Source: Deltaproteobacteria bacterium (GTDB lineage: Bacteria > Desulfobacterota > Desulfobacteria > Desulfobacterales > Desulfosarcinaceae). From it: DNA of 64,000 nucleotides. This document shows, piece by piece, positions 9,201-17,888 of this stretch. The stretch spans positions 62,001 to 126,000 of the forward strand of contig JAKALP010000014.1 of assembly GCA_021824175.1 (NCBI GenBank), read 5' to 3'. The notes beneath the pieces are model-generated. The model was given only the letters and a program-made list of their open reading frames with translations, made no database searches and had not been told where the DNA came from. The translations under genes were made by a program, and so were the position numbers. Position 1 is the first letter of the stretch; each line of letters begins with the position of its first letter.

Positions 9201-9247
9201 CCGATGATAAGAACGGATTTAATGGCGTCTGCTGATTGTTCGGTCAT
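6212..9247 (-). CDS. hdrA: Tandem HdrA-like flavoprotein polyferredoxin
   Basis: The 1011-residue product holds two HdrA-type flavoprotein units in one chain. Unit 1 starts with the FAD motif IIGGGVGG (residues about 14-21), followed by NNCDLC and an atypical Fe-S motif CTACGECHKKYPEC near 110 and a second Cys group near 165. Near residue 455 comes VFVCDCGQNIGG, the usual HdrA N-terminal cluster segment, then a second FAD motif LGGGVAG near 595. The C-terminus has two ferredoxin motifs, CATCLACVRACP (about 945) and CHGCGICAAECP (about 972). HdrA proteins carry out flavin-based electron bifurcation or confurcation. No HdrB or HdrC gene is in the window. The ATG at 9247 has AAGG upstream and matches the domain start; an upstream extension to 9394 overlaps the preceding metF and is rejected. 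Confidence 0.93.
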   Translation of the reverse strand: MTEQSADAIKSVLIIGGGVGGIKAAMDLSEARKDVVLIDRAASIGGLMTQLDRTFPTNNCDLCTISPRLSAGARQQHIELLPLTQLSAVSGEPGNFTVTLTSTPRYIDLEKCTACGECHKKYPECVRFNPGLDHRAPTCMRYPQATPQAFSIDMAACKDVTGLVNCCPAKAIVPDDGEKQNIRKVGSIILSTGAELFDPGKLDHFGHGRYPNVVTGLEYERIMSASGPTLGELVRPSDGQQPKRVAWIQCAGSRGINREDVSYCSSVCCMYALKEAIVTKQRFKGDIETTIFYMDMRTFGKDYEAYYQRAKDDYGVRLVRCRPHSIIPAAPGQDLQIVYAKDNESGHTTETFDMVVLSTGFRPSAYTKQLAETLGIQLNPHQFAKTGSFEPVSTNRQGIYVCGVFESPKDIPETMVQASAAACMASKHLAKTNGSTEPEDDFPPERDVTGEAPRIGVFVCDCGQNIGGAINVNAVVEEAKKYPHVVMAEMTGHGCGKEALERIQRMVKEQNLNRVVVGACSPRTHEELFQQTIRRAGLNKYLVEIANIRDQNAWVHSGAPEMATAKAKQQIRMAVAAAAQSGPLRDHKLPMNKDVLVLGGGVAGMNAALELADKGFKVVLAERNGRLGGLAAVIRRNLEGDDVQAYVRQLAEKTKAHENIEVITNAIVVDHSGMPGKFTTGFQIGPRMYYRQIEHGATVLATGALAHRPNQYLLDRHKAVMTQLDLDNLLEDQPAQVNDWQSVVMIQCVGSRTETNPNCSRICCQAAVKNALRLLDLNSDMRIFVLYRDMRTYGFMEDAYIEARRRGVIFVRYSPDAPPTVEAAGNQVAIRFVDPVLGRPVEVTADRLALSTGFLADDETTEDLSTIFHLDRTTDGHFLEEHVKLKPVDMSVPGFFMAGTAHSPRNIRESITQAQAVAGRVQALLAQDTINLGATVARVDPEKCATCLACVRACPYNVPFINENRYSEIDPAKCHGCGICAAECPAKAIQLSRFEDQPILAKLEGLLERIA

Positions 9248-9348
9248 AATACCTTGCTCACTGTTTGTTTTGGTGACCGGGCATTTTACCCCGATCGCCA
9301 AAAAAAAGTTAATAAATATCATAGGGACGCATAGTTGCGTCGGGCTTC

Positions 9349-10221
9349 TTAAAGCTGAGCGTAATCGAGGATCGACGCCAGGCGATGCTCCCACCCGTGC
9401 GTTTCGATCTTTACACCGGCCACTTTGCCCTTCAGAGCGGCAATGGTCTCACCGGCGATTTTAAGACATTCATTCTCACGATCCGAAGCCTTACGAATCC
9501 GCTGGATGAGTCCTTCGCTCAAACCGGCGCCGGGTTCGTTGAGCGCGATATAACGGGCGATACCCACTGATTTGATCAAAAAGATGGTGGCGATGATCGG
9601 CACGCCCAGCACTTTGGCTTCGGACAGAAAATGGCTGAAGCGCTCGACATCAAAGACGGGCGGGGTAATGATAAACCGCGCACCGGCATCCACTTTTTTC
9701 TTGGCCAACGCCAGCGCGGCGGCCATGGCCGCATCATTGGCAAAAGAGGCAATGGTGCTGCCGGTGGTAAAACTCGGGGCCCCCTCAAGCTCGAAGCCGG
9801 CCAGGTCCACTCCCTTTTGCAGAGAGGCCACGGCTTGGAGCAATCCCAGTTCATCCAAATCATTCACCGGTTTGGCATCGCGATGATCGCCGTTGGCCAT
9901 CTCTTCGCTGTTGGCTACCACCAGGTTCTGGATGCCCAGCACATGGGCCGCTAGAATATCGCCCTGCAGGGCCAGACGGTTGCGATCGCGGCAGTAAATG
10001 TGGATTACGGCTTCGATCCCCTGCTGTTGCATCAACACGCCGCCGGCCAGGGCGCTCATGCGCATAACGCCATTGTCCATGTCTGGTACGACGACGGCAT
10101 CCACCCGCCCCTTGATGCGCCGGGCATTGGTGATCAGCTGGGAGATATCCACGCCTTTGGGAGTGTTCATCTCCGCCAAAACCATAAATTCGCCAGATGC
10201 TAATCGTTTTTGAAAACTCAT
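9349..10221 (-). CDS. Second MetF-family methylenetetrahydrofolate reductase
   Basis: The 290-residue TIM-barrel protein shares MetF landmarks with the gene at 4156-5079: an early LAEMNTPKG strand, VVVPDMDNGVMRMSAL, the YCRDRNRLALQGDI motif, and a ITPPVFDVERF segment corresponding to the Gln/Asp region. It is more diverged in the N-terminal half and lacks an adjacent dedicated MetV. The ATG at 10221 has AGGGGAA upstream. It lies between a TusA-like gene and hdrA, 101 bases before hdrA. It may be a second reductase isoform, a structural subunit, or act on another C1-pterin substrate; the sequence does not decide. Naming it simply metF would hide that this operon has two. Confidence 0.85.
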   Translation of the reverse strand: MSFQKRLASGEFMVLAEMNTPKGVDISQLITNARRIKGRVDAVVVPDMDNGVMRMSALAGGVLMQQQGIEAVIHIYCRDRNRLALQGDILAAHVLGIQNLVVANSEEMANGDHRDAKPVNDLDELGLLQAVASLQKGVDLAGFELEGAPSFTTGSTIASFANDAAMAAALALAKKKVDAGARFIITPPVFDVERFSHFLSEAKVLGVPIIATIFLIKSVGIARYIALNEPGAGLSEGLIQRIRKASDRENECLKIAGETIAALKGKVAGVKIETHGWEHRLASILDYAQL

Positions 10222-10296
10222 GGTTCCCCTTTTCCTCTCGTCAATGATTCTTGTCTATTGCATCCGCGCGTGCACACACGGATGCGCTTCAATCAT

Positions 10297-10533
10297 TTAT
10301 AATTTTCTTAAATGCAGCCGAATGGGCTCATCCTCTCGTTCATCCAATTCGATCAACTCATACGAGATTGAAGGCAACAGCCTGAATAGATCGGATCGTG
10401 TGTCGGAGTCCAGTCCCAATACCTCCAAGGTTTGATTGGCCCGCATCTCCCGGAACATCCGCGTCAACTTGAGCAGAGCCAGGGATTTTATAGCGCCTCG
10501 AAAATCGAAGCTATAATCAGCTTTCTCGGCCAA
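10297..10533 (-). CDS. TusA/SirA-fold protein lacking the catalytic cysteine
   Basis: The 78-residue product follows the TusA fold throughout: an initial strand YSFDFRG, a long helix (LALLKLTRMFREM), the strand TLEVLGLDSDTRSDL with the conserved D-x-x-T-R-x-D pattern, and a closing strand (RLHLRK). Normal TusA proteins carry CPxP immediately after the first strand for sulfur relay; here that position reads AIKS, so it cannot carry a persulfide in the usual way. The TTG at 10533 is preferred because GGAG lies eight bases before it; a TTG six bases further upstream is too close. It is the first gene behind the sigma-54 promoter and shares the operon with metF and hdrA. A binding or scaffold role for an Hdr complex is inference. 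Confidence 0.72.
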   Translation of the reverse strand: MAEKADYSFDFRGAIKSLALLKLTRMFREMRANQTLEVLGLDSDTRSDLFRLLPSISYELIELDEREDEPIRLHLRKL

Positions 10534-10834
10534 TGGCAACTCTCCTTTTCGAATCCATCAGTATTTAGGCGGTTATCGGCGAAGCGAAGGGTTGTTTGCT
10601 TCAATTAAATTCGCTCTCTTGACCCGTCGCTCCCCCACCTAAATATTAAGGTCGCTATACAAAGCAATTGATGTGCCAGATTCTCAAGACTGGCCGACAA
10701 TTTGATTTTAACTTAAATTTCAAATCATTATATGATGGCTAACTATCCCCGGCCATTGAAATATTGCCCTGTGATTGTTAAAGTGCTAAAAAGCGCGCTT
10801 TTAACAGGTGTTAAAATTTAACAGGCAGTGTTAA
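10534..10834. other. Divergent control region between TusA-like gene and sigma-54 regulator
   Basis: About 300 bases without a gene. It holds the minus-strand sigma-54 promoter (10664-10678), an AT-rich middle part (10690-10770) and a set of palindromes next to the regulator start (10789-10836). The leader of the minus-strand operon would be roughly 120 bases. Confidence 0.8.
10664..10678 (-). promoter_or_regulatory. Sigma-54 (-24/-12) promoter of the Hdr/MetF operon
   Basis: On the minus strand the sequence reads TGGCAC-ATCAA-TTGC-T, an exact match to the core TGGCAC-N5-TTGC consensus including the invariant GG and GC pairs; against the longer 14-position consensus I count 12 matches. TGGCAC occupies 10678-10673 and TTGC 10667-10664, placing the start of transcription near 10652. 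It points into the TusA-like/metF/hdrA operon. A sigma-54 activator gene is divergently encoded 157 bases away, the normal arrangement. Confidence 0.85.
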
Positions 10835-10836
10835 AT
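10789..10836. promoter_or_regulatory. Cluster of palindromes upstream of the sigma-54 regulator
   Basis: Three self-complementary stretches follow each other. AAAAGCGCGCTTTT spans 10789-10802. TTTTAACA-GG-TGTTAAAA spans 10799-10816. ATTTAACA-GGCAG-TGTTAAAT spans 10816-10836 and overlaps the regulator start codon. The repeated half-site TTAACA/TGTTAA suggests operator sites for a dimeric protein, either autoregulation of the activator or its enhancer for the divergent promoter about 120-160 bases away. Direct sequence observation; binding is inferred. Confidence 0.6.
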
Positions 10837-12250
10837 GACCGAGCATGAAATAGACCGCTACTGGAAAACCGTAGTGAATACGATCCGCGACGGCCTGATG
10901 ATCGTGGATGAGCGGGGAGTGATCGTCTCGGTCAATGACGCCCTGGAGCGCATCACCGGTTATGAACGCGGCGAACTGATCGGCAAGACCTGCACGGTGC
11001 TCAATTGCGATATCTGCGACGAACTACGGCAGAACTGCGGCGAACGCTGGTGCTCCCTGTTCGCCGGCAACCAGGTGGCGGCCCGTCAATGCGTGATCGT
11101 GCGCAAGGACGGCACCATGGTGCACGCCCTGAAAAACGCCTGCATCCTCAATGACGATAACGGCGAGATGATCGGAGCCGTGGAGACCATCACGGACATC
11201 ACTGAGCTGATCGAAAAGGATAAACAGATCGCGGCTTATGAAAAACAGCTGCGATCCGATGACGGTTTTTACGGCATCATCGGCACCAGCCCGGCCATGC
11301 GGCGGGTATTTGAGCTGATCACCAACGCCGCCCAGTCCGATGCGCCGGTGATCATTCTGGGAGAAAGCGGCACCGGCAAGGAGCTGGCCGCCCAGGCCAT
11401 TCATCAAATCGGTGCACGCAGCGCCAAACCGTTCGTCAAGGTGAACTGCGCCGCCTTCACGGAATCGCTGCTGGAAAGCGAACTCTTCGGTCACGTCAAG
11501 GGGGCCTATACAGGCGCCTACCGCAACCGGGCGGGACGTTTTGAAATGGCCGACACCGGCGATATCTTTCTGGACGAAATCGGCGATCTGCCGCTGTCCA
11601 CCCAAATCAAACTGCTGCGCGTGCTGGAAGAAAAAATCATCGAACGGGTTGGCGAAAGCACCCCCATTCCGGTGGATGTGCGTATCATTTCAGCCACCAA
11701 CCGCAACCTGCCCAATCTCATTGCCCAGGGCGCTTTCCGCAAGGATCTCTTTTTCCGCATCAATGTCATCCCCGTGCACCTGCCGCCCTTGCGGGAGCGC
11801 AAGGAAGATATCCCTCTGCTGGCCGAATCCTTTTTCCACAAAATCGGCCTGAAGAACCGCAAGTCCATTAGCGGCATCAGCAACGATGCCATGGCCTGCC
11901 TCATGGCCTACCAGTGGCCCGGCAATGTGCGCGAGTTAAAGAGCGCCTTTGAGTATGCTTTCGTTACTTGTCAGGATGCCATGATCCAGCCGCATCATCT
12001 GCCCCCCAATATCTTGGATGGTTTTACCGCGGAAATCACAGTGCCATCGGACAACGGTAACAAACCCTTCAATCGGGAAGAGATCCAGCGCATCGAGTTG
12101 ATCGAAGCTTTGGAAGAGGCCGAGGGCAACCAATCCAAAGCCGCTGAACTGCTGGGCGTGACCCGCGTCACCATCTGGAACCGCATGCGGCGATTTGGAG
12201 TTCAATATAAAAAGAAAATGGAGTCGGGCGACCAGGCGGCGGCACTCTGA
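10835..12250 (+). CDS. PAS-type sigma-54-dependent transcriptional activator
   Basis: The 471-residue protein has a PAS domain (about 7-125), a central AAA+ domain (about 148-375) and a Fis-type helix-turn-helix at the C-terminus (about 430-460, QSKAAELLGVTRVTIWNRM). Walker A is GESGTGKE near 176, the sigma-54-contacting loop is GAYTGA near 222, and Walker B is DIFLDEIGD near 245. There is no receiver domain, so control is through the PAS domain, which contains many cysteines (CTVLNCDICDELRQNC and a further CSL and QC), suggesting redox, metal or Fe-S sensing. It is divergent from the Hdr/MetF operon, which has a sigma-54 promoter, so that operon is its probable target. The ATG overlaps a palindrome that may mediate autoregulation. 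Confidence 0.93.
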   Translation: MTEHEIDRYWKTVVNTIRDGLMIVDERGVIVSVNDALERITGYERGELIGKTCTVLNCDICDELRQNCGERWCSLFAGNQVAARQCVIVRKDGTMVHALKNACILNDDNGEMIGAVETITDITELIEKDKQIAAYEKQLRSDDGFYGIIGTSPAMRRVFELITNAAQSDAPVIILGESGTGKELAAQAIHQIGARSAKPFVKVNCAAFTESLLESELFGHVKGAYTGAYRNRAGRFEMADTGDIFLDEIGDLPLSTQIKLLRVLEEKIIERVGESTPIPVDVRIISATNRNLPNLIAQGAFRKDLFFRINVIPVHLPPLRERKEDIPLLAESFFHKIGLKNRKSISGISNDAMACLMAYQWPGNVRELKSAFEYAFVTCQDAMIQPHHLPPNILDGFTAEITVPSDNGNKPFNREEIQRIELIEALEEAEGNQSKAAELLGVTRVTIWNRMRRFGVQYKKKMESGDQAAAL

Positions 12251-12300
12251 CATCGCCTTCATCTCACATCACCGGTTGGGCCAAAGGAAAGGAATGCATC

Positions 12301-13074
12301 ATGAGCCTCAGAAACCTGTTGGATCTTACGGGGAAATCCGCCCTGATCACCGGGGGATCGCGTGGCTTGGGCCTTCAGATGGCTGAAGCACTGGGAGAAT
12401 TAGGTGCCGTCATTGCCATTACGGCCCGCAAGCAGCACGAGCTGGATGCCGCCGTCGCGCACCTCGGTGCCCAGGGCATCAAAGCATTGGCCATTGCCGC
12501 CGACCTTTCCAAGTTTGACGCCATCCCTGGCCTGATCGACAAAGTGATCGAGCGCTTCGGCCACATCGATATCCTGATAAACAACGCCGGCGCCACCTGG
12601 GGCGCCAAAGCCGAAGAACACACGGCCGAGGCTTGGAACAAGGTGATGGACCTGAATGTCAATGCCCTGTGGTACTTGACCCAGCAGGTGGCCCAACGCT
12701 GCATGATCCCCAGCCGCGCGGGGAAAATCATTAACATTGCTTCCATTGCCGGTCTGATGGGCAACCCGCCGGGCATGGATACCATCGCCTACAACACCAG
12801 CAAGGGTGCCGTGGTCAACTTCACTCGCGCCCTGGCCGCCGAATGGGGCAAGCACAACATCAATGTCAATGCCATCTGCCCCGGCGTCTTTCCCACCAAG
12901 ATCGCGAAAATCCTGGTGGACACCATGTCCGCAACCATTAAAGGTGGCACGCCCTTGGGTCGCATCGGCGGAGAAGAAGATCTTAAAGGCGCCGTGGCTC
13001 TGTTCGCCACCGAAGCCGGCCGCCATATCACCGGGCAGGCCATTGCCGTGGATGGTGGTTTTTCTATTATATAA
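12301..13074 (+). CDS. SDR-family oxidoreductase (3-oxoacyl-ACP reductase-like)
   Basis: The 257-residue protein is a classical short-chain dehydrogenase/reductase. The Rossmann motif TGGSRGLG lies near residue 17, NNAG near 96, the catalytic Ser in IASIAG near 142, and Tyr-x3-Lys as YNTSK near 161. The C-terminal GHITGQAIAVDGGF-like end (RHITGQAIAVDGGF) is typical of FabG-like and gluconate 5-dehydrogenase-like members. The substrate cannot be told. The ATG at 12301 has AAAGGAAAGG upstream. It lies 50 bases after the sigma-54 regulator on the same strand and may be co-transcribed with it; nothing follows for about 440 bases. Confidence 0.9.
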   Translation: MSLRNLLDLTGKSALITGGSRGLGLQMAEALGELGAVIAITARKQHELDAAVAHLGAQGIKALAIAADLSKFDAIPGLIDKVIERFGHIDILINNAGATWGAKAEEHTAEAWNKVMDLNVNALWYLTQQVAQRCMIPSRAGKIINIASIAGLMGNPPGMDTIAYNTSKGAVVNFTRALAAEWGKHNINVNAICPGVFPTKIAKILVDTMSATIKGGTPLGRIGGEEDLKGAVALFATEAGRHITGQAIAVDGGFSII

Positions 13075-13518
13075 GGCAAGGCCTACGATGTTTTGAATAG
13101 CTTTTGACTCACCATCAGGGGCCGGTGTTTTCGCCTCCGATAACTAATCGGCCAAAAGTTTGACGACCACCCCCAAGCAGGCATCTGCTTATTGACGGTA
13201 CCCATCCCTTCCTTTCTGGTCTTTGGGCCTCCTAAATCTTAAATTCCAACGATATTACACGTGGATACATTTGACGGCCAAGTTGGCCTGATCTGTGCAA
13301 AAGCCTACCGCCAAAGAGGTAAGGCATCGATCTATCATCGCAGATTCAAAACCCCAGCGGCCCTCGCTTACACATCCGTGCTCGTCGATCTGCTTTCAAA
13401 TGGTTTCAGATCACAGACAGCAACCGCCCTCATCCCTCTTTTAAAGCTCAAATGCTGCTTTGGCCCATGTAACTTACAAAGCGGAGCTATCTTTAGAAAA
13501 CATTAGGATCGTGGGGCC
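13075..13518. other. Long intergenic region before the glycan locus
   Basis: About 444 bases without a convincing gene. It contains a small hairpin AAGCAG-GCAT-CTGCTT (13175-13190), the palindrome GGCCAA-G-TTGGCC (13276-13288) and a weak sigma-54-like promoter at 13283-13299. An 81-codon frame from a GTG at 13261 has no ribosome site and no recognisable domain, so I do not call it. The region is probably the control region of the nonulosonic acid genes. Confidence 0.7.
13283..13299 (+). promoter_or_regulatory. Possible sigma-54 promoter for the nonulosonic acid genes
   Basis: TTGGCCTGATCTGTGCA keeps the invariant GG (13285-13286) and GC (13297-13298) at the correct 10-base separation and matches 11 of 14 consensus positions by eye. 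Mismatches are in the -24 AC and the first T of -12. It would start transcription near 13310, some 200 bases before the first gene. Weak evidence alone. Confidence 0.3.
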
Positions 13519-14769
13519 ATGCCGAAACCAAATGCCGATATGATGACCAAAAATCAAAAAACATCCAGCATGGGCCGCAACCTTGTCATTATTCCGGCAA
13601 GGGGTGGGTCAAGGGGAATCCCAGGCAAAAACATCAAAACCCTGGCCGGCAAGCCGTTGATTGCCCACACCATCGAAGCCGCCCGTAACGCCCGGCAGGT
13701 GGACCGCGTCGTGGTCTCCACCGACTCACCCGAAATTGGCGAAATTTCAAAGCAGTATGGGGCTGAAGTCGTTTGGCGGCCCGCCGAGATCAGCGGGGAT
13801 CGAGCATCCTCGGAATCCGCATTGCTGCATGTCATGGATCATCTCCACCGCACCGAGCGCTACTCCGCCGACCTGATCATCTTTTTACAATGTACTTCTC
13901 CATTGACCGCTTCGGAAGATATCGACGGTACAGTCGAAGCCTTGATTTCGGCCCAGGCCGACACTGCCTTGGCAGTGGCCCCCTTCCACTATTTTCTCTG
14001 GGAAGTGGATGGCGCAGGCAGCGCCACCGGCATCAATCACGACAAGAACGTACGCCTGATGCGCCAGGAACGCACCCCGCAATACATTGAAACCGGCGCC
14101 ATCTACGTCATGAAGGCGGACCTTTTCCGGCGCCACAAGCACCGGTTTTTCGGAAAGACCGCCGTTTATATAATGCCGCCTGAACGTCGTTGGGAAATTG
14201 ATGAGCCCGTGGATTTCAGAGTCGCGGAAGTATTGCTCCGGGAACAACCTCATCAAAAGCAGATTGGAGTCCTGCCCCCCTCCATTGCGGCATTGGTGAT
14301 GGATTTTGATGGGGTGTTCACCGACAACACCGTATCGGTAAATCAGGACGGCACTGAAGCGGTGGTGTGCAGCCGCGCCGATGGCCTGGGCCTATCACGG
14401 CTGGCGAAGATCGGGATTCCCATGCTGGTGCTTTCGACCGAAGAAAATCCGGTGGTTGCCGCCCGCTGCAAAAAAATGGATCTGGGCTGTCTGCAGGGGA
14501 TTCAAAACAAGAAGTTGGCCCTATGGCAATGGGCGGAAGAAAACGCCATCAATTTGGCCAATACACTCTACGTCGGCAACGACATCAATGATCTGGAGTG
14601 CCTGCGGGCCGTGGGCTGCGGTGTGGCCGTGGCCGATGCCCATCCGGAAGTCAAAAATGCTTCGCGCCTCATCCTGCAAAATTTTGGCGGCCGCGGCGCG
14701 ATTCGAGAACTTTGCGACCTCATTGTCGCCAACATGGAAAAAAACGGATCCAAATCAGAACACTTATAA
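13519..14769 (+). CDS. CMP-nonulosonate cytidylyltransferase fused to a HAD phosphatase
   Basis: The 416-residue protein has two enzymes in one chain. Residues 20-245 are a NeuA-type cytidylyltransferase that activates a nonulosonic acid with CTP: IPARGGSRGIPGKNI holds the nucleotide, LQCTSPL and the ETGAIYVM/EIDEPVD segments are family signatures. Residues 255-405 are a KdsC-like HAD phosphatase with DFDGVFTDN (nucleophile Asp near 262), a conserved Lys in NKKLALW and GNDINDLE. In the sialic acid pathway a phosphatase removes the 9-phosphate before activation, so the fusion fits a pathway using a phosphorylated precursor. It is followed after 15 bases by a NeuB-family synthase. Similar NeuA-HAD fusions are known in bacteria. 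Confidence 0.9.
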   Translation: MPKPNADMMTKNQKTSSMGRNLVIIPARGGSRGIPGKNIKTLAGKPLIAHTIEAARNARQVDRVVVSTDSPEIGEISKQYGAEVVWRPAEISGDRASSESALLHVMDHLHRTERYSADLIIFLQCTSPLTASEDIDGTVEALISAQADTALAVAPFHYFLWEVDGAGSATGINHDKNVRLMRQERTPQYIETGAIYVMKADLFRRHKHRFFGKTAVYIMPPERRWEIDEPVDFRVAEVLLREQPHQKQIGVLPPSIAALVMDFDGVFTDNTVSVNQDGTEAVVCSRADGLGLSRLAKIGIPMLVLSTEENPVVAARCKKMDLGCLQGIQNKKLALWQWAEENAINLANTLYVGNDINDLECLRAVGCGVAVADAHPEVKNASRLILQNFGGRGAIRELCDLIVANMEKNGSKSEHL

Positions 14770-14784
14770 GAAGAGGATTGAGAT

Positions 14785-15657
14785 ATGACCAAATCAGTCG
14801 AAGTCGCAGGAAAAACAATCGGTGAAGGTCATCCCGTGTACATCATCGGGGAGATTGGTATCAATCACAATGGAGATGTCGAGGTCGCCAAAAAGCTGAT
14901 CGATGCGGCCGTGCTGGCCGGATGTGACGCCGTCAAGTTTCAGAAGCGCACGCCTGAGCTGTGCGTGCCGCAGCACCAGCGCAATGTGATGCGCGAGACC
15001 CCCTGGGGCACCATGTCTTATCTCGATTACCGCCACAAAGTAGAATTCGGCGAAGCCGAATACCGCGTCATCGAGGAGTACTGCAAAAATAAAAATATCA
15101 CCTGGTTTGCCTCCTGCTGGGACACCCCATCGGTGGAGTTCATGGAGCAATTCGAGCCGGCCTGTTATAAAATTGCTTCGGCCGCGCTGACCGATCATGA
15201 TTTGCTCATGGCGCACCGCAAGACTGGAAGGCCCATTATCATCTCCACTGGCATGTCCACCTTGAATGAAATCGATCTGGCCATCGATCTTCTCAAGGAA
15301 AGCCCGTTATTAATTGCCCATTGCACCAGCAGCTATCCTTGCCCGCCCCATGAACTGAATCTTCGCATGATCCAGACCTTGAAAGATCGCTACGGTGTCC
15401 CGGTCGGCTATTCCGGTCATGAGGTAGGGTTGCAGACCACCATGGCCGCGGTGGCGCTGGGGGCCTGCTTTGTGGAACGGCATATCACCCTGGATCGCGC
15501 CATGTGGGGCAGCGACCACGCGGCCTCGGTGGAACCTTGGGGACTGATGCGCCTGGTCAGGGATATCCGCGTGATTGAGCGCGGTTTGGGCGATGGTGTG
15601 AAGAAGGTCTATGACTCCGAACTGCCCATTATCGCGAGACTGCGCAAAAGCGCTTGA
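14785..15657 (+). CDS. NeuB-family nonulosonic acid synthase without SAF domain
   Basis: The 290-residue protein condenses a hexosamine-type sugar with phosphoenolpyruvate to give a nine-carbon acid. The TIM barrel shows IGEIGINHNG at the start, AVKFQKR, WFASCWD, IISTGM, LIAHCTSSYP, GYSGHE and ERHITLDR with SDHAASVEP. The chain ends right after the barrel, so the C-terminal antifreeze-like (SAF) domain of typical NeuB, LegI and PseI, which caps the partner active site in the dimer, is missing. PseI at 23966 has it. Start ATG at 14785 with AGAGGATTGAG upstream. With the NeuA-HAD fusion before it, it forms a second nonulosonic acid module separate from pseudaminic acid. Confidence 0.88.
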   Translation: MTKSVEVAGKTIGEGHPVYIIGEIGINHNGDVEVAKKLIDAAVLAGCDAVKFQKRTPELCVPQHQRNVMRETPWGTMSYLDYRHKVEFGEAEYRVIEEYCKNKNITWFASCWDTPSVEFMEQFEPACYKIASAALTDHDLLMAHRKTGRPIIISTGMSTLNEIDLAIDLLKESPLLIAHCTSSYPCPPHELNLRMIQTLKDRYGVPVGYSGHEVGLQTTMAAVALGACFVERHITLDRAMWGSDHAASVEPWGLMRLVRDIRVIERGLGDGVKKVYDSELPIIARLRKSA

Positions 15658-15702
15658 TTCCGCGCTTTAATAAACCTCCTTAGTTTGCTTTGGCGAAGGT
15701 GA

Positions 15703-17884
<2,182 letters not shown>

Positions 17885-17888
<4 letters not shown>

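Noticed and set aside
9326-9341. GACGCA-TAGT-TGCGTC hairpin between the upstream metF and hdrA as a terminator
   Set aside because: The stem is only six pairs and the U-run on the minus strand starts too far downstream.
13261-13506. 81-codon plus-strand frame before the NeuA-HAD gene
   Set aside because: GTG start without ribosome site, no domain pattern, and it covers the presumed promoter region.
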